Shown piece by piece: positions 57,958 to 64,000 of a DNA stretch of 64,000 bases (position 1 is its first letter; each line of letters begins with the position of its first letter). Origin of the DNA: [Clostridium] viride DSM 6836 (GTDB taxonomy: Bacteria; Bacillota; Clostridia; Oscillospirales; Oscillospiraceae). Where the stretch lies: contig KK211198.1 of the NCBI GenBank assembly GCA_000620945.1, positions 544,120-608,119 of the forward strand, read 5' to 3'. The position numbers were made by a program, and so were the translations under genes. The notes beneath the pieces were generated by a model. It was not told the origin of the DNA and made no database searches. It worked only from the letters and a program-made list of their open reading frames with translations.

Positions 57958-58590
57958 TTAATCCAGGGCACCGCCCGGGGGGAGACTGTCAACCAAGTCT
58001 CCTTCAAACGCCGGGGAATCAAATAGAGCAATGGCAAACACGTTCTCGGTTGCAGCCTCGACAAAGACATTCATCTCATAGCGCCACTGGCTGGAATCGC
58101 GGCTGTCACACAAGTTCTCGTCTTCATCAAAGCGATAAGAATAGCCAAGCCAGCTACCGTCCTTAGCACGATACTCCGGGGCACGAGCGGAGCTGATAAG
58201 GGCAGGGCTGCCAAGGCGGCATGTTTGCACGAGATACCAAGTCGATTCTGCTGCCGCCCCTGTCCCGTTCTCAATCCAAACGCCGCTGACAACACGATCG
58301 GTATAGGAAACCGAAATGCACTCTGTGCCCTGCCCATAGCTAATGGTATCATAAGAATAGACCGCAAAGCGAGGGTCGTGAGTGCCTTCGCCCAACTGGG
58401 CTTCCACCTCGTCCTGGTGCATTCCTAGGGAAAGGACTTGCCCCTTGGTTTGATGGTATACATTTACCACAGAGGGGGTAAGTTCAGCCGCTACTTTTTG
58501 GGGTGCCTGGCCACAGGAGGCCAAAAGCATGCAAAGCAGGACAAGGGTGACCAGTACCACCCCGCTTCGGTTCCAATTAACTGATTTCAT
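57958..58590 (-). CDS. Uncharacterised lipoprotein
   Basis: 210 residues with a lipoprotein signal (VTLVLLCMLLASC; Cys about 26). The mature part has a short LGMHQDEVEAQLGEG motif (a SmpA/OmlA-like 'kink' seen in small lipoproteins) and IENGTGAAAESTWYLVQTC. No enzyme motif. ATG 58590 is 10 nt after AAGGAG; GTG 58599 is too close. It is the only intact gene between the sigma remnant and the PBP/anti-sigma debris, on the same strand. Confidence 0.75.
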   Translation of the reverse strand: MKSVNWNRSGVVLVTLVLLCMLLASCGQAPQKVAAELTPSVVNVYHQTKGQVLSLGMHQDEVEAQLGEGTHDPRFAVYSYDTISYGQGTECISVSYTDRVVSGVWIENGTGAAAESTWYLVQTCRLGSPALISSARAPEYRAKDGSWLGYSYRFDEDENLCDSRDSSQWRYEMNVFVEAATENVFAIALFDSPAFEGDLVDSLPPGGALD

Positions 58591-58664
58591 ATGTATCACA
58601 CTCCTTTTTAGACTGCGTTTGCAATAACTACGCTTGCATTCGGGATAACTCTGTCAATTCTTTC

Positions 58665-59057
58665 TTACCTTGTAAAACTCTTGTAAGCGAGTCCTTCGTG
58701 CGCACGCTCCATCACTTGCTTCCATAACGATGCCGAGAAGTTGACTTGTGCGTTCACTTGCTCGTGCGTATCAAAGCCACTCCAAACTGCGGCGGTATAA
58801 TAGGGCGTGTAGCCAACAAACCACTGATCACTTTTTATAGTGTTGCTGCCGGAATTTCCTGCTATCTCCTGCCCAGCAAAGCTGGCTATGTTTCCGGTGC
58901 CACTCGAGACGGCTTCCTGAAGCATATCCGTCATGAGGTTTGCCGTTGATTCCTTGAGTACGGCTTTTCCATCGGATGCCCGACTCAACATTTGGTTTCC
59001 TTCATGATCCAGGACTCTGGTATAGAGAGTAGGCCCTTGATAGGAGAGACTTCCATG
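58665..59057 (-). pseudogene. 3' fragment of a class A penicillin-binding protein gene
   Basis: The frame begins without a start inside the broken anti-sigma region, with YQGPTLYTRVLDHEGNQMLS, then LMTDMLQEAVSSGTGNIASF, QWFVGYTPYYTAAVWSGFDT, and ends at 58665. This is the end of a transpeptidase domain. The KTG box (normally AGKTGT) reads AGNSGS, so even the fragment is degenerate. Glycosyltransferase and the SxxK part are missing. The junction with the anti-sigma sequence lies near 59055, a deletion or recombination scar. Confidence 0.8.
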
Positions 59058-59573
59058 TTATCCGTTACAAAATCAATGGCAGAACCCTGTTGCATGAAGC
59101 TGTAGTCCAGGTAGAGGGGAAGTCCGTTCTCATTTTGATAGGCTACACTCACATATCCAGGCCAAACAAGACGGTCGATTTCCACATAGCCTTCTGGCAA
59201 ACTTGCAATTTTGTATTGCGGTAGTTCTGTGGAGATCAGTTCTCCTGAGTGCCGATAGAAGATATGGGTGTCGTACCATTCCATTACCCAGTGGATAGCT
59301 GCCGCGGACGTAAGGATTGGTGGATATAAGTGTCCCAAGGGCCAGGGAGATTGCGAGGATAATCACAGCTACGTTTCGAAGCGCTTTTTTCCAGACGGGA
59401 CGAGTTTTTTTGCGATACCATGCGAACGGATCAGCAAGCATCGTTCTCACCTGGGCCTGAAACCTCCTGGATGCCACGAAAGAAGGTGCAGCATTCAGAG
59501 TATCAGATCATTCCATTCGCAGGGCATCCATTAGGACGTGATGCATTAGCCCATCCAGATCATCTTCTGTCAT
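59055..59573 (-). pseudogene. Broken DUF4367-type anti-sigma gene
   Basis: Starts at ATG 59573, overlapping the sigma gene stop in ATGA, as for a coupled anti-sigma. A TGA at 59508-59510 replaces what should be a sense codon after LMHHVLMDALRME. The frame continues (VWKKALRNVAVIILAISLAL membrane segment) to TNPYVR, then shifts by one base near 59307 and resumes as AIHWVMEWYDTHIFYRHSGE, LPEGYVEIDRLVWPGYVSVA, and is truncated at the PBP junction. Three independent lesions, so it is dead. Confidence 0.8.
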
Positions 59574-60094
59574 AGAAGCAAGCCCTCCTTTATGACAAGA
59601 TCACGCAGTAAGGAACGCCCCCTGCTTACACGGGTGCTGACCGCAGTTTCACTGATGCCCAAATGCTGTGAAATTTCATGATCCGTATACTGCAACAAGA
59701 ACTTCATTTCCAGCGTAGCACGATATGTTGTGGGCAATTTTGCGAAGAGTGCCACGAGCTCTTGATAATCCAGAGTACCATTCGTGGCTTCTGTAACGGA
59801 GTCCCATTCTTCGAAACAAGTGGTGTTTCGTTTCGTCCGGAGAATCATTAACGCTTCGTTCTTTGTAATGGAAATGAGCCAGAATAGCAATTCCTCACCG
59901 GGAATTTCTGACACCTTTTGAAAATGCTTGATAACCTGGATCCATGCATTCTGAACGGCATCTTCTGCATCCTTTTGTTCTGCTAAGACACGCAAGTCAA
60001 CCTTCCCCATCTGGTTATGATATTGCCGATAAATTGCCGTGAATTTTTCCCGTTCATTTTCGTCGTTTACCAATGAGATCAAATAAATCAGCAT
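59570..60094 (-). CDS. ECF-type RNA polymerase sigma factor
   Basis: 174 residues. Region 2 with FTAIYRQYHNQMGKVDLRVL and AEQKDAEDAVQNAWIQVIKH; region 4 with LPTTYRATLEMKFLLQYTD and HEISQHLGISETAVSTRVSR (helix-turn-helix). GGGAGGCCCC precedes ATG 60094. The coupled anti-sigma gene downstream is broken, so this sigma factor may be unregulated by its original partner or itself drifting. The frame is intact. Confidence 0.88.
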   Translation of the reverse strand: MLIYLISLVNDENEREKFTAIYRQYHNQMGKVDLRVLAEQKDAEDAVQNAWIQVIKHFQKVSEIPGEELLFWLISITKNEALMILRTKRNTTCFEEWDSVTEATNGTLDYQELVALFAKLPTTYRATLEMKFLLQYTDHEISQHLGISETAVSTRVSRGRSLLRDLVIKEGLLL

Positions 60095-60283
60095 GGGGCC
60101 TCCCTGTACATATTGATGGCATAATTAAAAACCAGGCAAATCTTACGCCAATAAGCGATCCCTTTTGCTTGAAAAATCTGACTCGCAATACAGATAGTAT
60201 ACCACAGCATAGAGTTCTTTTCTACAACATACCGTATAATTATATAAGATTCTATGTTTTGAGTATATACTTGATAAAACAAA

Positions 60284-60311
60284 AGATGACCGACATTCTA
60301 GTCGGTCATCT
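60284..60311 (-). terminator. Terminator of the small remnant
   Basis: 11-bp stem AGATGACCGAC / GTCGGTCATCT, ATTCTA loop, followed on the minus strand by TTTTGTTTT. Confidence 0.75.
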
Positions 60312-60470
60312 CGCAAGACGGAGTAATATTAAACATACCTTCGATCAAAGTGATGACAGAATCACTTTCCCCCAGCAAATACATCGTTTTATCATCTGAA
60401 CAATACCGATAAATAAAATGAAGCGTTTTGTCGGTTCAATCGTAACTATGCTATCGTCTAAATATATCAT
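60298..60470 (-). pseudogene. Frameshifted small gene (unidentified)
   Basis: From ATG 60470 one frame reads MIYLDDSIVTIEPTKRFI; the continuation in another frame is YRYCSDDKTMYLLGESDSV, ITLIEGMFNITPSCEMTD and TAG at 60298. The parts look like one small acidic protein interrupted by a frameshift. No ribosome binding site is convincing. The hairpin at 60284-60311 overlaps the stop. Confidence 0.45.
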
Positions 60471-60530
60471 CTTTATAGCATACAAAGGGTCATGTTCTAA
60501 AGCAGTGTCGCTCTGTCTGGTTTGTTTTTT

Positions 60531-60559
60531 GCATTTAATAGATATAAGCTATTAAATGC
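60531..60559. repeat. 11-bp perfect inverted repeat
   Basis: GCATTTAATAG / CTATTAAATGC with 7 bp between; AT-rich, no T-run. Possible operator or cruciform. Confidence 0.5.
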
Positions 60560-60922
60560 AACACAATCCTGTCGTACTGTTAACGGGTGGGTATGACCCT
60601 GTTGATTAGTTTGTTTTTTAGCATACACACGGTTGCCTCAAACGTTGAAAAAATATCTATAATTCCCTCGTAGGTCAGTTAGGTCGAATTGATGTTTCCT
60701 TAAGATTTCTGAAATAGGAAATAACCTCAGCTTGACACGTTACAACATCCTCGTAACCAACGAAGTCTTATACACTCTTTCAACGGTAGGTAAACTCGTA
60801 GATTGCATGCCCCATGAATGTTATCTCATTACGACAATGCCACACATTTTGGGCTCAATTCCATATGATAAGTCAGGGTACCGTTTTGGTTCTCTCACCT
60901 TAATGTTCGGAAGGAGCCACCG
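60560..60922 (+). other. Long non-coding region before the ABC transporter operon
   Basis: No gene. It contains a hairpin at 60582-60603 (AACGGGT / ACCCTGTT) with a T-rich run to 60619, and a TTGACA at 60732-60737 with no matching -10 box. No TPP, cobalamin or guanidine riboswitch motif could be recognised. It may be a leader, but this is not shown. Confidence 0.35.
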
Positions 60923-60925
60923 GTG

Positions 60926-61684
60926 ATGATTGTACAATTAGATAATGTTGACCTGACCTACCAGGCGCCGGATGGAGAAATTGAAGCACTGCGCGGATTG
61001 AACCTGGGAATTCTCGACCGAGAATTTGTTAGCATAGTGGGCCCATCGGGGTGCGGAAAATCCACTCTTCTGTCCGTCATTGCCGGACTTGAGCCACCAT
61101 CATCAGGAACGGCATACGTGGACAATGATCCAGTGACCGCACCATCCCCCAAGATTGGGTATATGCCACAGAAAGATCAGCTGTTTCCATGGAGAACCAT
61201 CTGGTCTAATGTCACTCTGGGCCTGGAAATACAGCACCGAAATACCGCGGAACGGCAACATCATGTCCGCGAGCTACTGAAACGCTACGGACTGATCGAC
61301 TTCATTCACAAAACACCATCTCAATTGTCTGGCGGCATGCGTCAGCGCTGTGCCTTAATCAGAACTCTTGCAACAGACCCACGAATCCTATTGCTGGATG
61401 AACCATTTTCTGCTTTAGACTACCAAACAAGATTGTCTGTTTCGGCCGATATCTATGCCATTATTCGTCAAGAGCATAAGACCGCTTTGCTCGTCACCCA
61501 TGATATCTCGGAAAGCATCAGCCTCTCTGACCGAATTATTGTGCTGAGCCAACGGCCCGCTTCGGTAAAGGCGATATTTAACCTGGAAGAGCTGAAAGAT
61601 ATCCCCCCCCTGGAGCGGCGAGACCATCCAGCATTCCGTACGTATTTCAATTCCATTTGGAAGGAGCTGGATGTTCATGCCTGA
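60926..61684 (+). CDS. ABC transporter ATP-binding protein (NitT/TauT type)
   Basis: 252-residue ATPase: Walker A GPSGCGKST, Q-loop MPQKDQLFPWRTI, signature LSGGMRQRCALIRTL, Walker B LLLDEPFSALD, H-loop LLVTHDISESISL. The MPQKDQLFPW loop is typical of nitrate/sulfonate/thiamine-precursor importers. ATG 60926 is 9 nt from AAGGAG; GTG 60923 is nearly equal. It overlaps the permease gene by 14 bp. With the permease and binding protein it forms a complete importer; the substrate is unknown. Confidence 0.93.
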   Translation: MIVQLDNVDLTYQAPDGEIEALRGLNLGILDREFVSIVGPSGCGKSTLLSVIAGLEPPSSGTAYVDNDPVTAPSPKIGYMPQKDQLFPWRTIWSNVTLGLEIQHRNTAERQHHVRELLKRYGLIDFIHKTPSQLSGGMRQRCALIRTLATDPRILLLDEPFSALDYQTRLSVSADIYAIIRQEHKTALLVTHDISESISLSDRIIVLSQRPASVKAIFNLEELKDIPPLERRDHPAFRTYFNSIWKELDVHA

Positions 61685-62492
61685 ACCTGCCATCTCCCTA
61701 CAGCGAAGCGCGTACTTAAAAAAAAGAAAGCAAACAAAAATGGCCATCACCACCCTGCGCATCGGCTTACTCTTGCTGCTGTTTGTCAGCTGGGAAGTTG
61801 CTGGGCAGCTTGGTGCCATTGACGCATTTGTTGTCAGTAGTCCATCCAGAATGTTTCATACCTTTGTGAGCCTATACCAATCCGGTGATCTTTGGCTGCA
61901 CGTTGGTACTTCTGTGATGGAAACCGTGATTGGCTTTTTACTTGGTACGCTAGCCGGTACGGTTATTGCCGTTTTGTTGTGGTGGAGTGAATTTCTATCC
62001 CGAGTATTAGATCCTTACCTCGTAGTTCTAAATGCCCTGCCCAAAACCGCACTGGGCCCGGTTTTCATTGTTTGGATTGGTGCGGGGCCCGCTTCGATTA
62101 TTGCCATGACCCTGGCCATTTCGATCATTGTAACGATTCTTGATATGCATAACGGCTTTCTGGATACGGATCCTGAAAAAGTTCGTTTAATGCGTACATT
62201 AGGCGCTTCGCGAATGCAAATTTTATGCAAGTTGGTATTGCCGGCAAACTTTACTACCATGATTAACGCATTAAAAGTGAATGTGGGTCTATCTTGGGTT
62301 GGTGTAATCATGGGTGAATTCTTGGTGTCCAAGGCAGGCCTTGGTTACCTGATCGTCTATGGTTCTCAAGTCTTTAAGATGGATCTGGTTATGACTACCG
62401 TTCTGATTTTGGCGGCGGCGGCAGCACTCATGTACCAGTGTATCCTTTGGTTTGAAAAAGCAATGAAAAAATATATGGGAGTGACGGTATGA
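61671..62492 (+). CDS. ABC transporter permease (NitT/TauT type)
   Basis: 273-residue permease with about six spans. The coupling motif is EAA-like: VRLMRTLGASRMQILCKLVLP. It also has YLVVLNALPKTALGPVFIVW and VGVIMGEFLVSKAGLGYLIV. ATG 61671 lies inside the ATPase gene, 4 nt from AAGGAG; ATG 61677 is 10 nt away and equally possible. The last 4 bp overlap the binding-protein gene (ATGA). Confidence 0.92.
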   Translation: MFMPEPAISLQRSAYLKKRKQTKMAITTLRIGLLLLLFVSWEVAGQLGAIDAFVVSSPSRMFHTFVSLYQSGDLWLHVGTSVMETVIGFLLGTLAGTVIAVLLWWSEFLSRVLDPYLVVLNALPKTALGPVFIVWIGAGPASIIAMTLAISIIVTILDMHNGFLDTDPEKVRLMRTLGASRMQILCKLVLPANFTTMINALKVNVGLSWVGVIMGEFLVSKAGLGYLIVYGSQVFKMDLVMTTVLILAAAAALMYQCILWFEKAMKKYMGVTV

Positions 62493-63475
62493 AGCGATTA
62501 TTTGCACTTGTTCTCAGTATCCTGCTACTAGCGACTCTAATGACTGGCTGCGGCAAAAAGGAAGAAATGACTAAGGTCCGGTTAAATGAAGTAACCCATT
62601 CCGTATTCTATGCCCCGATGTATGTGGCCCTCAATCTTGGCTTCTTTGATGAGGAAGGCCTGGCGATTGAGTTGACAAACGGCGGGGGTGCTGACAAGGT
62701 GATGACCGCCGTGTTGGCTGGGCAGGCTGAAATCGGGCTAGCTGGTCCCGAGGCTTGCATCTATGTATTGAATGAGGGACGAGAGAACTACCCCGTGGTA
62801 TTTGCTCAACTGACCAAGCGCGACGGTTCTTTCCTGGTTGGCCGCACGGACGGTGCCTTTGACTGGCAAAACGTAAAAGGAAAAACCATTATTGGTGGCC
62901 GCAAGGGCGGCGTTCCCGAAATGACCCTTGAGTATGTCATGCGTCAAAACGGCATCGTTCCAAATCAAGATGCTCTGGTGGATACCTCGGTACAGTTTAA
63001 CATGATGGCCGGCGCTTTTGTCGGTGGCAACGGGGATTACGTAGCCCTGTTCGAACCCACTGCCACTCAAGTAGAGCTGGAAGGCAAAGGGTATGTACTT
63101 ACCTCCATTGGTCAAGAAAGCGGAGAAATTCCGTATACCGCCTTCTTTGCTTCCCAAAGTTATATAAAACAGAATCCTGACGTGGTGCAAAGCTTTGCAA
63201 ACGCGGTGGCGAAAGGTCAAACATGGGTTCAGGAACACACGGCACAAGAAATTGCAGAAGCCATTGCCGATCAGTTCCCGGACACCAAGCTTGAGGTATT
63301 AACCCTTGTTGCCCAGCGATACAAGGATATCAATGCATGGAATGAAACGCCGGTTATGAAACAGGAATCCTTGGATCGCCTGCAAACGGTGATGGAGACA
63401 GCCGGTGAGCTGGATCAGCGAGTTGACTTTAATAAGCTGGTCGACAACAGCTTTGCCGAAAAGGCCGCTAAGTAA
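62489..63475 (+). CDS. ABC transporter substrate-binding lipoprotein (NitT/TauT type)
   Basis: 328 residues. Lipoprotein signal (LVLSILLLATLMTGC) with Cys about 21. The mature part has EVTHSVFYAPMYVALNLGFF, VMTAVLAGQAEIGLAGPEA and GGRKGGVPEMTLEYVMRQNG, the SsuA/TauA/ThiY fold. HMP/thiamine precursors, sulfonates and similar ligands are all possible. Translationally coupled to the permease gene. Confidence 0.92.
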   Translation: MKRLFALVLSILLLATLMTGCGKKEEMTKVRLNEVTHSVFYAPMYVALNLGFFDEEGLAIELTNGGGADKVMTAVLAGQAEIGLAGPEACIYVLNEGRENYPVVFAQLTKRDGSFLVGRTDGAFDWQNVKGKTIIGGRKGGVPEMTLEYVMRQNGIVPNQDALVDTSVQFNMMAGAFVGGNGDYVALFEPTATQVELEGKGYVLTSIGQESGEIPYTAFFASQSYIKQNPDVVQSFANAVAKGQTWVQEHTAQEIAEAIADQFPDTKLEVLTLVAQRYKDINAWNETPVMKQESLDRLQTVMETAGELDQRVDFNKLVDNSFAEKAAK

Positions 63476-63483
63476 TCTAGCAT

Positions 63484-63537
63484 CTTATCCACCTCCTTTG
63501 ATGCTGCCACATGCAGAAAGCAAGGGAGGTGGATAAG
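63484..63537 (+). terminator. Long hairpin after the ABC operon
   Basis: 13-bp arms CTTATCCACCTCC / GGAGGTGGATAAG with some inner pairing, no U-run. It may terminate or act as a stability/regulatory element before the coat-type gene. Confidence 0.5.
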
Positions 63538-63578
63538 TGTCCTTCTTTGTGAACATACTACATTCTGAGGTGATTAGA

Positions 63579-64000
63579 ATGCAATTAACTCAGAAGGAAA
63601 CTAGCCTACTCAAGGATCTAAAAGAACAGGAAAAGCTCTGCGTGGAAAAGTATACAAAGTATGCTGCCAGTGCCAATGACGCGCAACTTAAGAAACTATT
63701 TACGCAGGTTGCACAGGTCGAGCAGCAACATTATGACACACTTACGCAGATGGAACAGGGCAATGTACCTCAGCCCGGTGGTGGTTCACAAAGTCAAGCA
63801 AGTTTTTCCACTCTCTATGCAGCGGATACTTCGGAGAAACAAGCTGACCGCTACCTTTGCTCGGATGCGCTCTCTGCAGAAAAGCACGTATCGCATCTGT
63901 ACGACACCTGTATCTTCGAATTCAAAGATGAGAAGCTTCGCAACATTCTAAACCATATTCAGAAGGAAGAGCAGAACCACGGCAAGATGATTTATGACTA
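63579..64000 (+). CDS. CotF/ferritin-like spore-coat type protein, 3' end outside window
   Basis: Open to the right edge (140 codons seen). A helical-bundle protein starting QLTQKETSLLKDLKEQEKLC, then VEKYTKYAASANDAQLKKLF, a Gly/Ser linker (PQPGGGSQSQ), DRYLCSDALSAEKHVSHLYD and ILNHIQKEEQNHGKMIYD. This pattern matches the CotF family of clostridia, which is ferritin-like. GAGGTG precedes ATG 63579 at 7 nt. It suggests a spore-forming host but the protein could have another role. Confidence 0.82.
   Translation, partial: MQLTQKETSLLKDLKEQEKLCVEKYTKYAASANDAQLKKLFTQVAQVEQQHYDTLTQMEQGNVPQPGGGSQSQASFSTLYAADTSEKQADRYLCSDALSAEKHVSHLYDTCIFEFKDEKLRNILNHIQKEEQNHGKMIYD

Noticed and set aside
60560-60922. 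TPP or guanidine riboswitch before the NitT/TauT importer
   Set aside because: No CTGAGA or other diagnostic element of these classes could be found.

Overview
The window looks like a chromosomal segment of a spore-forming clostridial Bacillota. The evidence is strong AGGAGG-type ribosome binding sites, frequent TTG/GTG starts, an rpmG-secE-nusG-rplKAJL block with an L10 leader, mini-RNase III and RqcH, LytTR/GHKL two-component pairs, and a CotF/ferritin-like coat-type protein at the right edge. No species is claimed. There is no CRISPR array, insertion sequence or recognisable prophage. Accessory character is concentrated at about 22.9-33 kb, 42-43 kb and 53.8-61 kb, where broken genes collect.

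Layout. 1-8.7 kb: a minus-strand nitrilase-recR-rpe group; a GC-rich structured gap; a plus-strand xpaC-telA-TPM operon; then minus-strand argS, a DUF1934 gene and murI. 9-15 kb: a small unknown gene, an Rrf2 regulator, rqcH, mrnC, a uridine phosphorylase, a secreted protein that seems to start at CTG, and ruvX. 15.1-18.9 kb: the rpmG-secE-nusG-rplK-rplA and rplJ-rplL block with two leader attenuators. 19-25.7 kb: an acyltransferase, tRNA-Gln(CUG), tRNA-Ser(GGA), an alpha/beta hydrolase, DUF4256, a metallophosphoesterase between two related direct repeats, and arylamine N-acetyltransferase. 25.7-35.7 kb: an Lsa-like ABC-F gene behind an attenuator leader, a decayed gene, threonine aldolase, a LytTR/GHKL pair, a second ABC-F, an L,D-transpeptidase and RarD. 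35.8-43.1 kb: a GIY-YIG-like protein, the ku-ligD end-joining pair, DUF3298, a split DUF255 thioredoxin-domain gene and a DHFR-like reductase. 43.2-51.9 kb: a minus-strand purine-salvage operon under a guanine-type riboswitch, encoding a BMP-family nucleoside ABC transporter and two adenine-deaminase-family enzymes. 52-60 kb: flavin enzymes, small proteins, a second LytTR/GHKL pair and gene debris (a sigma-factor remnant, a PBP tail fused to a broken anti-sigma gene, an intact sigma factor). 60.9-64 kb: a NitT/TauT-type ABC transporter and the partial coat-type gene.

Working together. The riboswitch operon would import nucleosides or purine bases and deaminate adenine to hypoxanthine, and would shut off when guanine or hypoxanthine is plentiful. 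Ku plus LigD form a two-component end-joining system. The ABC-F leader has a promoter, a Shine-Dalgarno-preceded hexapeptide ORF, a longer second ORF, an antiterminator arm and a terminator, as expected for antibiotic-induced attenuation. The first LytTR regulator has two 14-bp direct repeats exactly 21 bp apart just upstream of its own promoter, suggesting autoregulation. The strongest candidates for undescribed biology are this ABC-F leader, the LytTR site, the rpmG leader attenuator, the xpaC-telA-TPM operon and the mosaic of broken sigma/anti-sigma/PBP genes.
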